Positions 53,928 through 62,792 are shown, counted from the stretch's first letter. The stretch: 64,000 nt of DNA from Streptomyces lydicus (GCF_004125265.1 NZ_RDTE01000003.1:6882001-6946000), one strand, 5' to 3'. Program-made: numbers and translations. The notes: generated by a model from the letters alone, not told the origin.

Positions 53928-54787
53928 TGAAATACGCGAGCGAGGATCAGGAAGGGCCCGCGGTCGACCCGACCGCAGGGCCGGCCGCCTCCGCGCCCGA
54001 GCAGGCTGAGCAGCGCGCGCCGGACGCCGCGCCCGCCCCGGCGCCGCACGACGAAGCGCAGGGCACCCGCAACCGGGTCGCCCGCTCCATCCTCGACCAC
54101 GGTCCGTCCACCGCGGCCGAGCTGGCCCTGCGGCTGCGGCTGACCCAGGCCGCGGTGCGCCGGCATCTGGACGCGCTGGCCGCCGAAGGTGTCGTCGAGC
54201 CCCGTGAGAAGCGGGTCTACGGCGCGCGTGGCCGCGGCCGCCCGGCGAAGTCCTTCGCCCTCACCGACTGCGGGCGGGACGCCTTCGACCAGGCCTACGA
54301 CCAGCTCGCCTCCGATGCGCTGCGCTGGATCGCGCAGAGCGCGGGAGGCGGCGAGCAGGGCGAGGCCGCCGTAGCGGCATTCGCCCGCGCGCGGTTCGCC
54401 GCCCAGGCCGAGGGCTACCGCAAGGCGGTCGAGAGCGCGGAGCCACAGGCCCGTACCGAGGCCCTGGCGAAGGCATTGACCGCGGACGGGTACGCTGCTA
54501 CGGCGCGCAGCGCCCCCAATCCCCAGCTCGGTGAGCAGCTCTGCCAGCACCACTGCCCGGTCGCCCATGTCGCCGAGCAGTACCCGCAGCTGTGCGAGGC
54601 GGAGACCGAGGTCTTCTCCCGTTTGCTCGGGACCCACGTACAGCGGCTCGCCACCATCGCCCACGGCGACGGGGTGTGCACGACCTTCGTCCCGAAGGCC
54701 GGTGCCGGCAAGGCCGCGCACAGCACCGCACGCACCAGCAAGACCACCACAGCATCTGCAAGCACGGCCGGGAGGAACCCCGCATGA
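53927..54787 (+). CDS. sufR: SufR, iron-sulfur-sensing repressor of the suf operon
   Basis: 286 residues. A Pro/Ala N-terminal stretch (10-45) precedes a winged helix (ILDHGPSTAAELALRLRLTQAAVRRHLDAL) and the wing VYGARGRGRPAK. The C-terminal cluster-binding cysteines are visible (QLCQHHCPVAHVA and QLCEAETEVF). Holo-SufR represses and apo-SufR releases the operon. The GTG at 53927 overlaps the operator and follows the -10 by 6 nt with no ribosome binding site, so it is probably leaderless. The stop overlaps sufB (ATGA). Confidence 0.93.
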   Translation: MKYASEDQEGPAVDPTAGPAASAPEQAEQRAPDAAPAPAPHDEAQGTRNRVARSILDHGPSTAAELALRLRLTQAAVRRHLDALAAEGVVEPREKRVYGARGRGRPAKSFALTDCGRDAFDQAYDQLASDALRWIAQSAGGGEQGEAAVAAFARARFAAQAEGYRKAVESAEPQARTEALAKALTADGYAATARSAPNPQLGEQLCQHHCPVAHVAEQYPQLCEAETEVFSRLLGTHVQRLATIAHGDGVCTTFVPKAGAGKAAHSTARTSKTTTASASTAGRNPA

Positions 54788-56205
54788 CGCTCCCCACGGA
54801 GACTGCTCACCCCGAGCTCGAGGGCCTGGGCAAGTACGAATACGGCTGGGCCGACTCCGACGTGGCCGGCGCTTCCGCGAAGCGCGGTCTCTCCGAGGCC
54901 GTCGTCCGCGACATCTCGGCGAAGAAGAACGAGCCGGAGTGGATGCTCAAGCTCCGCCTCAAGGGCCTGAAGCTGTTCGACAAGAAGCCCATGCCGAACT
55001 GGGGCTCGGACCTGTCGGGCATCGACTTCGACAACATCAAGTACTTCGTCCGCTCCACGGAGCAGCAGGCCGCCTCCTGGGAGGACCTGCCCGAGGACAT
55101 CAAGAACACCTACGACAAGCTCGGCATCCCCGAGGCGGAGAAGCAGCGCCTGGTCGCCGGTGTCGCGGCCCAGTACGAGTCCGAGGTCGTCTACCACCAG
55201 ATCCGTGAGGACCTGGAGGAGCAGGGCGTCCTGTTCCTGGACACCGACACCGCGCTCAAGGAGCACCCGGAGCTCTTCCAGGAGTACTTCGGCACGGTCA
55301 TCCCGGTCGGCGACAACAAGTTCGCGTCGCTGAACACCGCGGTGTGGTCCGGCGGCTCGTTCATCTACGTCCCCAAGGGTGTCCACGTCGACATCCCGCT
55401 GCAGGCCTACTTCCGGATCAACACCGAGAACATGGGCCAGTTCGAGCGGACGCTGATCATCGTCGACGAGGACGCCTACGTCCACTACGTCGAGGGCTGC
55501 ACGGCGCCGATCTACAAGTCGGACTCGCTGCACTCCGCGGTCGTCGAGATCATCGTGAAGAAGGGCGGCCGCTGCCGCTACACGACCATCCAGAACTGGT
55601 CGAACAATGTCTACAACCTGGTGACCAAGCGCGCCGTCGCCTACGAGGGCGCGACCATGGAGTGGGTCGACGGCAACCTCGGCTCCAAGGTGACGATGAA
55701 GTACCCGGCGGTCTACCTCATGGGCGAGCACGCCAAGGGCGAGACCCTGTCCATCGCCTTCGCGGGCGAGGGCCAGCACCAGGACGCCGGTTCCAAGATG
55801 GTCCACATGGCGCCGAACACCTCCTCCAACATCGTCTCCAAGTCGGTGGCGCGAGGCGGCGGCCGGACCTCCTACCGCGGTCTGGTCGAGATCGGCGAGG
55901 GTGCCGCGGGCTCCAAGTCCAACGTGCTGTGTGACGCCCTCCTGGTGGACACCATCTCGCGCTCGGACACCTACCCCTACGTCGACGTCCGCGAGGACGA
56001 CGTCTCCATGGGCCACGAGGCGACCGTCTCCAAGGTCAGCGAGGACCAGCTCTTCTACCTGATGGCCCGCGGCCTGACGGAGTTCGAGGCCATGGCGATG
56101 ATCGTGCGCGGCTTCGTCGAGCCGATCGCCCGTGAGCTGCCGATGGAGTACGCGCTGGAGCTGAACCGGCTGATCGAGCTGCAGATGGAAGGCGCGGTCG
56201 GCTGA
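54784..56205 (+). CDS. sufB: Fe-S cluster assembly scaffold SufB
   Basis: 473 residues. SufB forms the SufBC2D scaffold on which clusters are built. The beta-helix core shows IYVPKGVHVDIPLQAYFRIN, VEGCTAPIY, the R-C-R-Y-T-T-I-Q-N-W-S strand and the C-terminal metal/persulfide region around SNVLCDALLVD. ELPMEYALELNRLIELQMEG ends the protein. No intein interrupts it, unlike mycobacterial SufB. The ATG overlaps the sufR stop and follows GGGAGGAA. Confidence 0.96.
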   Translation: MTLPTETAHPELEGLGKYEYGWADSDVAGASAKRGLSEAVVRDISAKKNEPEWMLKLRLKGLKLFDKKPMPNWGSDLSGIDFDNIKYFVRSTEQQAASWEDLPEDIKNTYDKLGIPEAEKQRLVAGVAAQYESEVVYHQIREDLEEQGVLFLDTDTALKEHPELFQEYFGTVIPVGDNKFASLNTAVWSGGSFIYVPKGVHVDIPLQAYFRINTENMGQFERTLIIVDEDAYVHYVEGCTAPIYKSDSLHSAVVEIIVKKGGRCRYTTIQNWSNNVYNLVTKRAVAYEGATMEWVDGNLGSKVTMKYPAVYLMGEHAKGETLSIAFAGEGQHQDAGSKMVHMAPNTSSNIVSKSVARGGGRTSYRGLVEIGEGAAGSKSNVLCDALLVDTISRSDTYPYVDVREDDVSMGHEATVSKVSEDQLFYLMARGLTEFEAMAMIVRGFVEPIARELPMEYALELNRLIELQMEGAVG

Positions 56206-56276
56206 CGGCCGGCCACCAGGCAGCAACGGATTCACGAGGCAGCGTCCTCTTCAAGAAAGCGAGCTAGACGACAGCC

Positions 56277-57497
56277 ATGGCTGAGGCTCAGAACTCCCCC
56301 TCTCTCGGCTCCGCTCGAGCGGGGGGACCCCCACCGGCAGGCTCCACGACCACCGGCTCTCTCGCGGTGGCCGCGGAGTCCACCGTCGCCACCCGGATGA
56401 GCGCCCCGCCGTCCTACGACGTGGCGGACTTCCCGGTGCCGCACGGCCGCGAGGAGGAGTGGCGCTTCACGCCCCTCGCGCGCCTCAAGGGCCTGCACGA
56501 CGGCAGCGCCGAGGCGGGCGGTCCCGACCTGAAGATCGACATCGCCGCTCCGGAGGGTGTCACGCACGAGCTGGTCGACCGTGACGACCCGCGGGTCGGC
56601 AAGGCCGGCACGCCCGTCGACCGGGTCGCCGCCCAGGCGTACAGCTCGTTCGAGAAGGCGTCGGTGATCTCGGTCCCCAAGGAGGCCCAGCTCTCCGAGC
56701 CGATCCGGATCACCGTCCACGGCGAGGGCGGCACGGCCTACGCCCACCAGGTCATCGAGCTCGGCGCGTTCGCCGAGGCGGTCGTGGTCATCGACCACAC
56801 CGGTGACGCGGTGCTCGCCGCCAATGTCGACTACCTCCTCGGTGACGGCGCCAAGCTGACCGTCGTCTCCGTCCAGGACTGGGACGACCGGGCCGTCCAC
56901 ACCGGGCAGCACAACGCCCTGGTCGGCCGGGACGCCGGCTTCAAGTCCGTGATCGTCACCTTCGGCGGCGACCTCGTCCGGCTGCACCCGCGCGTCACCT
57001 ACGCGGGCCCCGGCGGCGAGGCCGAGTTCTACGGTCTGTACTTCACCGAGCAGGGCCAGCACCACGAGCACCGGCTCTTCGTCGACCACGAGGCGTCCAA
57101 CTGCCGCTCCCACGTCGTCTACAAGGGCGCACTGCAGGGCGACGACGCGCACGCCGTGTGGATCGGCGACGTGCTGATCCGCGCCTCGGCCACCGGCACC
57201 GACACCTACGAGCTCAACCGCAACCTCGTCCTCACGGACGGCGCGCGGGTCGACTCGGTCCCCAACCTGGAGATCGAGACCGGCGAGATCGTCGGCGCCG
57301 GCCACGCCTCGGCGACCGGCCGCTTCGACGACGAGCAGCTCTTCTACCTCATGGCCCGCGGCATCCCGGCCGACGAGGCCCGCCGGCTGGTCGTCCGCGG
57401 CTTCTTCGCCGAGCTGGTCCAGCAGATCGGCCTCCCGGACGTCGAAGAGCGCCTGATGAGCAAGATCGAGGCCGAGCTGGAAGCGTCCGCGGCATGA
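56277..57497 (+). CDS. sufD: Fe-S cluster assembly protein SufD
   Basis: 406 residues. Partner of SufB in the SufBC2D complex. The core has GREEEWRFTPL, AHQVIELGAFAEAVVVIDHT, YAGPGGEAEFYGLYF and the conserved C-terminal FYLMARGIPADEARRLVV. After MAEAQN the expected short N-terminal leader is lengthened by about 13 residues (SPSLGSARAGGPPPA), exactly where a dispersed repeat sits. The first 40 residues are disordered-looking, so function should be kept. The ATG lacks a good ribosome binding site. It lies 71 bp after sufB and overlaps the ferredoxin gene by ATGA. Confidence 0.95.
   Translation: MAEAQNSPSLGSARAGGPPPAGSTTTGSLAVAAESTVATRMSAPPSYDVADFPVPHGREEEWRFTPLARLKGLHDGSAEAGGPDLKIDIAAPEGVTHELVDRDDPRVGKAGTPVDRVAAQAYSSFEKASVISVPKEAQLSEPIRITVHGEGGTAYAHQVIELGAFAEAVVVIDHTGDAVLAANVDYLLGDGAKLTVVSVQDWDDRAVHTGQHNALVGRDAGFKSVIVTFGGDLVRLHPRVTYAGPGGEAEFYGLYFTEQGQHHEHRLFVDHEASNCRSHVVYKGALQGDDAHAVWIGDVLIRASATGTDTYELNRNLVLTDGARVDSVPNLEIETGEIVGAGHASATGRFDDEQLFYLMARGIPADEARRLVVRGFFAELVQQIGLPDVEERLMSKIEAELEASAA
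56295..56334. repeat. Dispersed Streptomyces palindromic repeat, copy 2, inside sufD
   Basis: The 40-bp element (TCCCCC then TCTCTCGGCTCCGCTCGAG and GGGGGG...CCCCCAC) matches the copy at 39206-39246 apart from about seven differences. It is in frame and translated within the SufD N-terminus. Confidence 0.75.
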
Positions 57498-57811
57498 CCT
57501 ACGTACGCGCAGCGGCGCTGAGCGAGCTGGAGGAGGACACCCCCAAGCGGGTGGAACTCGACGGCACGCCCGTTTCCCTGGTCCGCACCGAGGGCGAGGT
57601 GTTCGCGATCAACGACATCTGCTCGCACGCCAACGTCTCCCTCTCCGAGGGGGAGGTCGAGGACTGCTCGATCGAGTGCTGGCTGCACGGTTCGAGCTTC
57701 GACCTGCGCACCGGCAAGCCGAGCGGCCTTCCCGCGACGCGCCCCGTCCCCGTATACCCCGTCAAGATCGAAGGGGACGACGTGCTCGTCTCCGTCACCC
57801 AGGAGTCCTGA
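57494..57811 (+). CDS. Rieske-type ferredoxin of the suf operon
   Basis: 105 residues. The Rieske [2Fe-2S] ligands are present as CSHANVSL and, about 16 residues later, CWLHGSSF. It belongs to the small ferredoxin subunit family of non-heme oxygenases. Its fixed place between sufD and sufC in actinobacteria suggests an electron-transfer or cluster-transfer role in assembly rather than aromatic degradation. The ATG overlaps the sufD stop. sufC begins 7 bp after its stop. Confidence 0.9.
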   Translation: MTYVRAAALSELEEDTPKRVELDGTPVSLVRTEGEVFAINDICSHANVSLSEGEVEDCSIECWLHGSSFDLRTGKPSGLPATRPVPVYPVKIEGDDVLVSVTQES

Positions 57812-57818
57812 GTTCCCC

Positions 57819-58583
57819 ATGGCAACGCTTGAGATCCACGACCTGCACGTCTCCGTCGAGGCCGAGAACGGCCCGCGCGAGATCCTGAAGGGCGTCGACC
57901 TGACCGTGAAGCAGGGCGAGACGCACGCCATCATGGGCCCCAACGGCTCCGGCAAGTCGACCCTCGCCTACTCCCTCGCGGGTCACCCCAAGTACACGAT
58001 CACCGGTGGCACCGTCACCCTCGACGGCGAGAACGTCCTGGAGATGTCCGTCGACGAGCGCGCCCGTGCCGGCGTCTTCCTCGCCATGCAGTACCCGGTC
58101 GAGGTGCCCGGCGTCTCGGTCTCCAACTTCCTGCGCACCTCCGCGACCGCGATCCGCGGCGAGGCCCCCAAGCTGCGGCTGTGGGTCAAGGAGGTCAAGG
58201 AGGCCATGGAGCGCCTGCAGATGGACCCCTCCTTCGCCGAGCGCAACGTCAACGAGGGCTTCTCCGGCGGTGAGAAGAAGCGCCACGAGATCCTTCAGCT
58301 GGAGCTGCTGAAGCCCGCCATCGCGATCCTCGACGAGACCGACTCCGGTCTGGACGTCGACGCGCTGCGCACGGTCTCCGAGGGCGTCAACCGCGTCCGC
58401 GAGACCGGCGAGGTCGGCACCCTGCTGATCACCCACTACACGCGCATCCTGCGCTACATCAAGCCCGACCACGTCCACGTCTTCGCCAACGGCCGCATCG
58501 CCGAGTCCGGCGGCGCCGAGCTCGCCGACAAGCTGGAGGCCGAGGGCTACGAGGCTTACACGAAGGGTGGCGCAACCGCGTGA
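57819..58583 (+). CDS. sufC: Fe-S cluster assembly ATPase SufC
   Basis: 254 residues. The soluble ABC-type ATPase of SufBC2D. Walker A GPNGSGKSTL, signature FSGGEKKRHEI and Walker B AIAILDETDSGLD are intact; the GEKKR variant is specific to SufC. ATP hydrolysis reshapes the SufBD interface during cluster building. The ATG is 7 bp after the ferredoxin stop, and the stop overlaps the sufS GTG. Confidence 0.96.
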   Translation: MATLEIHDLHVSVEAENGPREILKGVDLTVKQGETHAIMGPNGSGKSTLAYSLAGHPKYTITGGTVTLDGENVLEMSVDERARAGVFLAMQYPVEVPGVSVSNFLRTSATAIRGEAPKLRLWVKEVKEAMERLQMDPSFAERNVNEGFSGGEKKRHEILQLELLKPAIAILDETDSGLDVDALRTVSEGVNRVRETGEVGTLLITHYTRILRYIKPDHVHVFANGRIAESGGAELADKLEAEGYEAYTKGGATA

Positions 58584-59836
58584 CACAGCTGCCGGGCCTC
58601 CTCGACACCGAGGCGATCCGTAAGGACTTCCCCATCCTGGATCGTCAGATCCACGACGGGAAGAAGGTCGTGTACCTGGACAACGCGGCGACCTCGCAGA
58701 AGCCGCGTCAGGTCCTCGACGCCCTGAACGCCTACTACGAACGTCACAACGCCAACGTCCACCGCGGCGTGCATGTGCTCGCCGAGGAGGCCACGGCGCT
58801 GTACGAGGGCGCGCGGGACAAGGTCGCCGCCTTCATCAACGCCCCGAGCCGCGATGAGGTGATCTTCACCAAGAACGCCTCGGAGTCGCTCAACCTCGTG
58901 GCCAACATGCTCGGCTGGGCCGAAGAGCCCTACCGCGTGGACCGCGAGACCGAGATCGTCATCACGGAGATGGAGCACCACTCCAACATCGTGCCGTGGC
59001 AGCTGCTCTCGCAGCGCACCGGCGCGAAGCTGAAGTGGTTCGGCATCACCGACGACGGACGTCTCGACCTGTCCAACATCGACGAGATCATCACGGAGCA
59101 GACGAAGATCGTCTCCTTCACGCTGGTCTCCAACATCATGGGCACCATCAACCCGGTCGAGACGATCATCCGCCGCGCCCAGGAGGTCGGCGCGCTGGTC
59201 TGCATCGACGCCTCGCAGGCCGCCCCGCACATGGTGCTGGACGTCCAGGCGCTGCAGGCCGACTTCGTGGCCTTCACCGGCCACAAGATGTGCGGCCCGA
59301 CCGGCATCGGTGTGCTGTGGGGCCGCCAGGAGCTGCTGGAGGACCTCCCGCCGTTCCTCGGCGGCGGCGAGATGATCGAGACCGTCTCGATGCACTCCTC
59401 GACCTATGCGCCCGCGCCGCACAAGTTCGAGGCCGGTACGCCCCCGATCGCCCAGGCCGTCGGCCTCGGTGCGGCCGTGGACTACCTCACCTCGATCGGC
59501 ATGGACAACATCGCCGCGCATGAGCACGCGATCACCGAGTACGCCGTCAAGCGGCTGCTGGAGGTCCCCGACCTGCGCATCATCGGCCCGAGCACGGCCG
59601 AGGACCGCGGGGCGACGCTCTCCTTCACGCTCGGTGACATCCATCCGCACGACGTCGGCCAGGTGCTGGACGAACAGGGCATAGCGGTCCGCGTGGGTCA
59701 CCACTGCGCACGGCCGGTCTGCCTGCGCTTCGGAATTCCTGCGACCACGCGAGCGTCGTTCTATCTGTACTCCACCCCGGCCGAGGTCGACGCCCTGGTC
59801 GAGGGCCTGGAGCACGTCCGCAACTTCTTCGGTTAA
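58580..59836 (+). CDS. sufS: Cysteine desulfurase SufS
   Basis: 418 residues. A PLP enzyme that takes sulfur from cysteine as a persulfide. The PLP lysine is in FTGHKMCGPTG, YLDNAATSQKP opens the fold, and the catalytic cysteine is in VGHHCARPVC, the group II (SufS) pattern. It hands sulfur to SufU. The GTG overlaps the sufC stop (GTGA). Confidence 0.96.
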   Translation: MTQLPGLLDTEAIRKDFPILDRQIHDGKKVVYLDNAATSQKPRQVLDALNAYYERHNANVHRGVHVLAEEATALYEGARDKVAAFINAPSRDEVIFTKNASESLNLVANMLGWAEEPYRVDRETEIVITEMEHHSNIVPWQLLSQRTGAKLKWFGITDDGRLDLSNIDEIITEQTKIVSFTLVSNIMGTINPVETIIRRAQEVGALVCIDASQAAPHMVLDVQALQADFVAFTGHKMCGPTGIGVLWGRQELLEDLPPFLGGGEMIETVSMHSSTYAPAPHKFEAGTPPIAQAVGLGAAVDYLTSIGMDNIAAHEHAITEYAVKRLLEVPDLRIIGPSTAEDRGATLSFTLGDIHPHDVGQVLDEQGIAVRVGHHCARPVCLRFGIPATTRASFYLYSTPAEVDALVEGLEHVRNFFG

Positions 59837-59890
59837 GAAGACCCAGCCGGTTAACAAGCACAGCGGATGAGGACGAGGACTGACTGAGCC

Positions 59891-60349
59891 GTGAAGCTGG
59901 ATTCCATGTACCAGGACGTCATCCTGGACCACTACAAGCACCCGCACGGGCGCGGTCTTCGGGACGGCGACGCCGAGGTGCACCACGTCAACCCCACGTG
60001 CGGTGACGAGATCACGCTGCGTGTGCGGCTCGACGGCGCGACGATTGCGGATGTGTCCTACGAGGGCCAGGGCTGCTCCATCAGCCAGGCCAGCGCGTCG
60101 GTGCTCAACGACCTCCTGGTCGGCAAGGAGCTCGGCGAGGCGCAGAAGATCCAGGAGACGTTCCTGGAGCTGATGCAGTCCAAGGGACAGGTCGAGCCGG
60201 ATGACGCCATGGAGGAGGTGCTGGAGGACGCGGTGGCGTTCGCCGGCGTCTCCAAGTACCCGGCGCGCGTGAAGTGCGCGCTGCTCAGCTGGATGGCCTG
60301 GAAGGACGCCACGGCCAAGGCCCTCTCCGAGGAGGCGAAGACCGCATGA
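59891..60349 (+). CDS. sufU: Zinc-dependent sulfurtransferase SufU
   Basis: 152 residues. SufU accepts sulfur from SufS. The three zinc-site cysteines are present (NPTCGDE, GQGCSIS and VKCALLSW), with the aspartate of CGDE. The SufU-specific 18-20 residue insertion (between the second and third Cys) is present, separating it from IscU. The GTG follows a G/A-rich stretch (GATGAGGACGAGG). The stop overlaps the next ATG. Confidence 0.94.
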   Translation: MKLDSMYQDVILDHYKHPHGRGLRDGDAEVHHVNPTCGDEITLRVRLDGATIADVSYEGQGCSISQASASVLNDLLVGKELGEAQKIQETFLELMQSKGQVEPDDAMEEVLEDAVAFAGVSKYPARVKCALLSWMAWKDATAKALSEEAKTA

Positions 60350-60681
60350 CCGACACCCCGACCACCACCAAGCCGGCCTCGGAGGAAGAGGTCCGCGAGG
60401 CGCTGTACGACGTCGTCGACCCCGAGCTGGGCATCGATGTCGTCAACCTGGGGCTGATCTACGGCATCCACGTCGACGACGCCAATATCGCCACCATCGA
60501 CATGACGCTGACCTCCGCGGCCTGCCCGCTGACCGACGTCATCGAGGACCAGGCGAAGTCCGCCACGGACGGCATCGTCAGCGAACTGAAGATCAACTGG
60601 GTCTGGATGCCCCCGTGGGGCCCGGACAAGATCACCGACGACGGCCGCGAGCAGCTGCGCGCGCTGGGCTTCAACGTCTGA
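60346..60681 (+). CDS. sufT: SufT-like MIP18/DUF59 iron-sulfur maturation protein
   Basis: 111 residues. It contains DVVDPELGIDVVNLGLIYGI and the conserved cysteine in TSAACPLTDVI, the DUF59/MIP18 hallmarks, then WVWMPPWGPDKI. Such proteins help deliver clusters to client enzymes. The ATG overlaps the sufU stop. It is the last suf gene; a perfect terminator hairpin begins 18 bp after its stop codon. Confidence 0.92.
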   Translation: MTDTPTTTKPASEEEVREALYDVVDPELGIDVVNLGLIYGIHVDDANIATIDMTLTSAACPLTDVIEDQAKSATDGIVSELKINWVWMPPWGPDKITDDGREQLRALGFNV

Positions 60682-60698
60682 CGCGATCTCCTCAAGCG

Positions 60699-60740
60699 TA
60701 CGGCCGTGCCCGCCAGTCACCACTGGCGGGCACGGCCGTA
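60699..60740 (+). terminator. 19-bp perfect terminator of the suf operon
   Basis: TACGGCCGTGCCCGCCAGT (60699-60717) pairs completely with 60722-60740 around a 4-nt loop, with no T tract. Confidence 0.88.
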
Positions 60741-60774
60741 TCGCGTGCCGGGCGGAGGGGATGCGCACGCGTAT

Positions 60775-60808
60775 GTACGACCGTACGCAACGCTGTGTAC
60801 GCTCGTAC
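60775..60808 (+). promoter_or_regulatory. Paired palindromes before the SMR gene, probable TetR operator
   Basis: GTACG-AC-CGTAC (60775-60786) and GTACG-CT-CGTAC (60797-60808) have centres 22 bp apart, two helical turns. The second overlaps a -10, TACGCT (60798-60803), 7 nt before the ATG. This is a classic arrangement for TetR-family autoregulation. Confidence 0.7.
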
Positions 60809-60810
60809 GC

Positions 60811-61131
60811 ATGGCCTACCTGACGCTTGCCGGCGCGATCCTCTCCGAGGTGCTTGCGACCACCGCGATGAAGTACAGCGACGGCTTCAGCAAGCTGTGG
60901 CCCTCGCTGGCCACCGCGCTGGGCTATCTGCTCGCCTTCGCCCTGCTCGCCCAGACGCTCAAATCGATGAGCGTCGGCACCGCGTACGCCATCTGGGCCG
61001 GTGTCGGCACGGCGCTGATCGCCGCGATCGGGATGGTGTTCCTGGGGGAGAGCACCAGTGCGCCGAAGATCCTCGGCGTACTGCTGGTCATCGCGGGTGT
61101 CGTGGTGCTGAATCTGGACGGTGCGCACTGA
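60811..61131 (+). CDS. SMR-family multidrug efflux protein
   Basis: 106 residues, four membrane helices, the standard EmrE/QacE size. The essential membrane glutamate is in AGAILSEVLATTAMK. GTAYAIWAGVGTAL and FLGESTS are the family's helix 3 and loop signatures. It exchanges protons for lipophilic cations. The ATG has no ribosome binding site and is 7 nt after TACGCT, so it is probably leaderless. The stop overlaps the tetR-family ATG by one base (TGATG). Confidence 0.9.
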   Translation: MAYLTLAGAILSEVLATTAMKYSDGFSKLWPSLATALGYLLAFALLAQTLKSMSVGTAYAIWAGVGTALIAAIGMVFLGESTSAPKILGVLLVIAGVVVLNLDGAH

Positions 61132-61670
61132 TGGCCCGGCGCTACGACCCGGACCGGCGGCAGCGGATCATCGACGCGGCGATCACCGTGGTCGGTGAGC
61201 GCGGGATCGCCGGGCTCAGCCACCGCGCGGTGGCCGCCGCGGCGGATGTCCCGCTCGGCTCGACCACCTACCACTTCGCGACCCTGGACGAGCTGCTGGT
61301 CGCCGCGCTGCGGCAGTCCAACGTCGTGTGCCTGGCCGACTTCGCGCGCTGGGTCGACGGCATCGACCCGGCGGCACCGCTCGCCGAGGAGGTCGCGAGG
61401 CTGGTCGAGGAGACACTGAGCGGCGACCGCAGGCGGATGGAGCTGGAGTACGAGCTGTATCTGGCGGCGCTGCGGCACGAGGCGGTGCGGCCGATCGCCG
61501 CCGCATGCCTGGACGAGATGGTGCACCTGCTCGGAGCGCGGATCGGCGATATGCGCACGGCGCGGACGGTGGTGGCCCTCACCGACGGACTGGTGCTGCA
61601 GCATCTGCTGACCGGGCAGCCCTTCGACCCCGAGGCGGTGCGGGCCGGGCTGGCCGGCGTGCTGGGCTGA
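61131..61670 (+). CDS. TetR-family repressor of the SMR gene
   Basis: 179 residues. The N-terminal helix-turn-helix (residues 10-55) reads IIDAAITVVGERGIAGLSHRAVAAAADVPLGSTTYHF. The C-terminal ligand domain follows. It overlaps the SMR stop by one base. Two GTACG-NN-CGTAC palindromes sit on the SMR promoter, so an autoregulated repressor that releases on binding the exported drug is the likely model. Confidence 0.88.
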   Translation: MARRYDPDRRQRIIDAAITVVGERGIAGLSHRAVAAAADVPLGSTTYHFATLDELLVAALRQSNVVCLADFARWVDGIDPAAPLAEEVARLVEETLSGDRRRMELEYELYLAALRHEAVRPIAAACLDEMVHLLGARIGDMRTARTVVALTDGLVLQHLLTGQPFDPEAVRAGLAGVLG

Positions 61671-61782
61671 GCCGGCCCGGCCGTCGGGCGGGCCCCGGCG
61701 GACCGGTGGAGGCGTCCCACGGCCCGGCCCGGCTGATGGGACCGGTTCGCCTCGGCGGGCGCCCTCCGGTTAGGTTTCGAGC

Positions 61783-62784
61783 ATGACCGATGCTGCTGTT
61801 TCCGCTGCTTCTTCCCGTACGACCGGCGCCGTCGCCGCCGGGCTCGCCACCGTCACCTCCGACGGCACCGTTCTCGACACCTGGTTCCCGGCGCCCGAGC
61901 TGGTCGGCGCGCCCGGCCCGGCCGGCACCGAGCACCTCGACGACGCGCGTGCCACCGAACTGCTGGGCGCCGCCGTGCTCAAGGCGATCGGCCCCGACCC
62001 GGTCCGTGGTGTCGAGGTCGTCGCCGTCCGTACGGTCATCGCCTCCCTCGACGACAAGCCGCTGGACGCGCACGACGCCTACCTGCGCCTCCACCTGCTC
62101 AGCCACCGGCTGGTCAAGCCGCACGGACAGAACCTGGAGGGCCTTTTCGGGCTGCTGTCCAACGCCGCCTGGACCTCGCTGGGCCCGGTGGCCGTGGACC
62201 AGGTGGAGACGGTGCGGCTGAACGCCCGCGCCGAGGGCCTGCATCTGATGGTCACCAGCATCGACAAGTTCCCCCGGATGACCGACTATGTCGCGCCCAC
62301 CGGGGTGCGGATCGCGGACGCCGACCGGGTGCGCCTGGGTGCGCACCTCGCGGCCGGCACCACCGTCATGCACGAGGGCTTCGTCAACTTCAACGCCGGG
62401 ACGCTGGGCACCTCCATGGTCGAGGGCCGGATCAGCGCGGGCGTGGTCGTCGGCGACGGCTCCGACATCGGCGGCGGCGCCTCCACCATGGGCACCCTCT
62501 CGGGCGGCGGCAAGCAGATCATCTCCATCGGTGAGCGCTGCCTGCTGGGCGCGGAGTCGGGCATCGGCATCGCGCTCGGCGACGAGTGCGTGGTCGAGGC
62601 GGGGCTGTATGTGACCGCCGGTACCCGCGTCACGCTGCCCGACGGCCAGATCGTCAAGGCCCTGGAGCTCTCCGGCGCGGACAACATCCTCTTCCGCCGC
62701 AACTCCACCACCGGCACCGTCGAGGCCCGCCCGAACAAGGCGACCTGGGGCGGCCTCAACGAGGTGCTGCACAGCCACAACTGA
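61783..62784 (+). CDS. dapD: 2,3,4,5-tetrahydropyridine-2,6-dicarboxylate N-succinyltransferase
   Basis: 333 residues, the actinobacterial DapD type. It succinylates tetrahydrodipicolinate in lysine/meso-diaminopimelate synthesis for peptidoglycan. A left-handed beta helix of hexapeptide repeats is visible (GVRIADADRVRLGAHLAAGT, then VMHEGFVNFNAGTLG). MVEGRISAGVVVGDGSDIGGGAS and the C-terminal KATWGGLNEVLHSHN also match the family. The ATG has no ribosome binding site and is 6 nt after TAGGTT (61771-61776), suggesting a leaderless mRNA. Confidence 0.95.
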   Translation: MTDAAVSAASSRTTGAVAAGLATVTSDGTVLDTWFPAPELVGAPGPAGTEHLDDARATELLGAAVLKAIGPDPVRGVEVVAVRTVIASLDDKPLDAHDAYLRLHLLSHRLVKPHGQNLEGLFGLLSNAAWTSLGPVAVDQVETVRLNARAEGLHLMVTSIDKFPRMTDYVAPTGVRIADADRVRLGAHLAAGTTVMHEGFVNFNAGTLGTSMVEGRISAGVVVGDGSDIGGGASTMGTLSGGGKQIISIGERCLLGAESGIGIALGDECVVEAGLYVTAGTRVTLPDGQIVKALELSGADNILFRRNSTTGTVEARPNKATWGGLNEVLHSHN

Positions 62785-62792
62785 GGCCATGG

